This document shows, piece by piece, positions 63,896 through 64,000 of a stretch of 64,000 nucleotides of DNA. Below the pieces are notes generated by a model that worked only from the letters and a program-made list of their open reading frames with translations, did no database searches and was not told the origin of the DNA. The position numbers and the translations under genes were made by a program. The DNA is taken from NCBI RefSeq assembly GCF_000307025.1, contig NC_018584.1, positions 868,001-932,000 of the forward strand, in the 5' to 3' direction. The first letter of the stretch is position 1. Each line of letters begins with the position of its first letter. This stretch comes from Listeria monocytogenes ATCC 19117 (GTDB lineage Bacteria; Bacillota; Bacilli; Lactobacillales; Listeriaceae).

Positions 63896-64000
63896 ATGAA
63901 TATAAAAGAAAAAATAGCAGTCCAACTTTATTCTGTACGAAAAGAAATGGAGCGCGATTTAGAAGGTACGCTCCGGAAAATGCATGAAATCGGCTTTCGA
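63896..64000 (+). CDS. Sugar phosphate isomerase/epimerase (AP-endonuclease-2 TIM barrel), 3' truncated by the window
   Basis: Only the first 35 residues are present. KIAVQLYSVRKEMERDLEGTLRKMHEIGF is the typical start of xylose-isomerase-like/IolE-type TIM-barrel proteins. AAGGCGGAG lies 6-7 bases upstream of the ATG, 17 bases after the aldo/keto reductase stop, so it belongs to the same operon. Confidence 0.75.
   Translation, partial: MNIKEKIAVQLYSVRKEMERDLEGTLRKMHEIGFR

Overview
The window is low-GC Firmicute DNA and reads as a Listeria chromosome, most likely Listeria monocytogenes. The evidence is the gene content and order (a block resembling lmo0828 to lmo0879), sortase-anchored LPXTG surface proteins, a hexose-phosphate transporter behind a PrfA box, a P-type ATPase that I recognise as the listerial Ca2+ pump, and strong AGGAGG ribosome binding sites with frequent TTG and GTG starts. 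Assignment to lmo numbers is from memory, not from a search. No rRNA, tRNA, CRISPR array, prophage or complete insertion sequence was seen.

Layout. 0-8.5 kb is central metabolism and transport: a truncated Na/Pi symporter, pyruvate:flavodoxin oxidoreductase (nifJ), class III fructose-1,6-bisphosphatase (fbp) and an AEC-family carrier. 8.5-12.4 kb is an accessory patch: an AT-rich 650-base gap, an orphan IS3-type orfA, an Rgg-like regulator, an unusual protein and a MucBP/LPXTG surface protein. 12.4-21.1 kb holds psiE, an ABC half-transporter that appears to start at ATT, PrfA-box-controlled hpt, a MarR/MFS efflux pair and the Ca2+ ATPase. 21.5-27.7 kb is one giant LPXTG adhesin with seven Ig-like repeats. 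27.7-35.3 kb holds DUF1294, RidA, a SAM-I riboswitch with a MetE-like gene, a short UvrC/Cho-like nuclease, a glutamine-type ABC system and an anchored amidase. 35.3-41.8 kb holds a small gene with a possible sigma-B promoter, an unknown gene, a TetR plus paired SMR pumps, and ddl, murF and an esterase.

42-51.3 kb is a coherent sugar locus: a LacI regulator, an ABC importer (binding protein and two permeases, no ATPase), a GH13 glucosidase, a DUF1861 protein, a GH130 phosphorylase and a phosphohexomutase. It fits import and phosphorolysis of beta-1,2-mannobiose-type sugars, with mannose-1-phosphate passed to the mutase. 51.4-58 kb holds cshA with a long leader, a preQ1-I riboswitch with queT, a TetR/amidohydrolase/DUF2316 group and an HxlR/MFS pair. 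58-64 kb is a PTS operon: a PRD regulator, lactose/cellobiose-type IIA, IIB and IIC, a NagB-like deaminase, an aldo/keto reductase and a truncated sugar isomerase. It looks built for a di- or oligosaccharide containing an amino sugar.

The most unusual signals are three strong Shine-Dalgarno sites within 4 kb that lead to ATT or ATA rather than to a standard start codon (8.93, 10.68 and 12.94 kb), the candidate operators around the Rgg-like gene, and the DUF1861-GH130 pairing.
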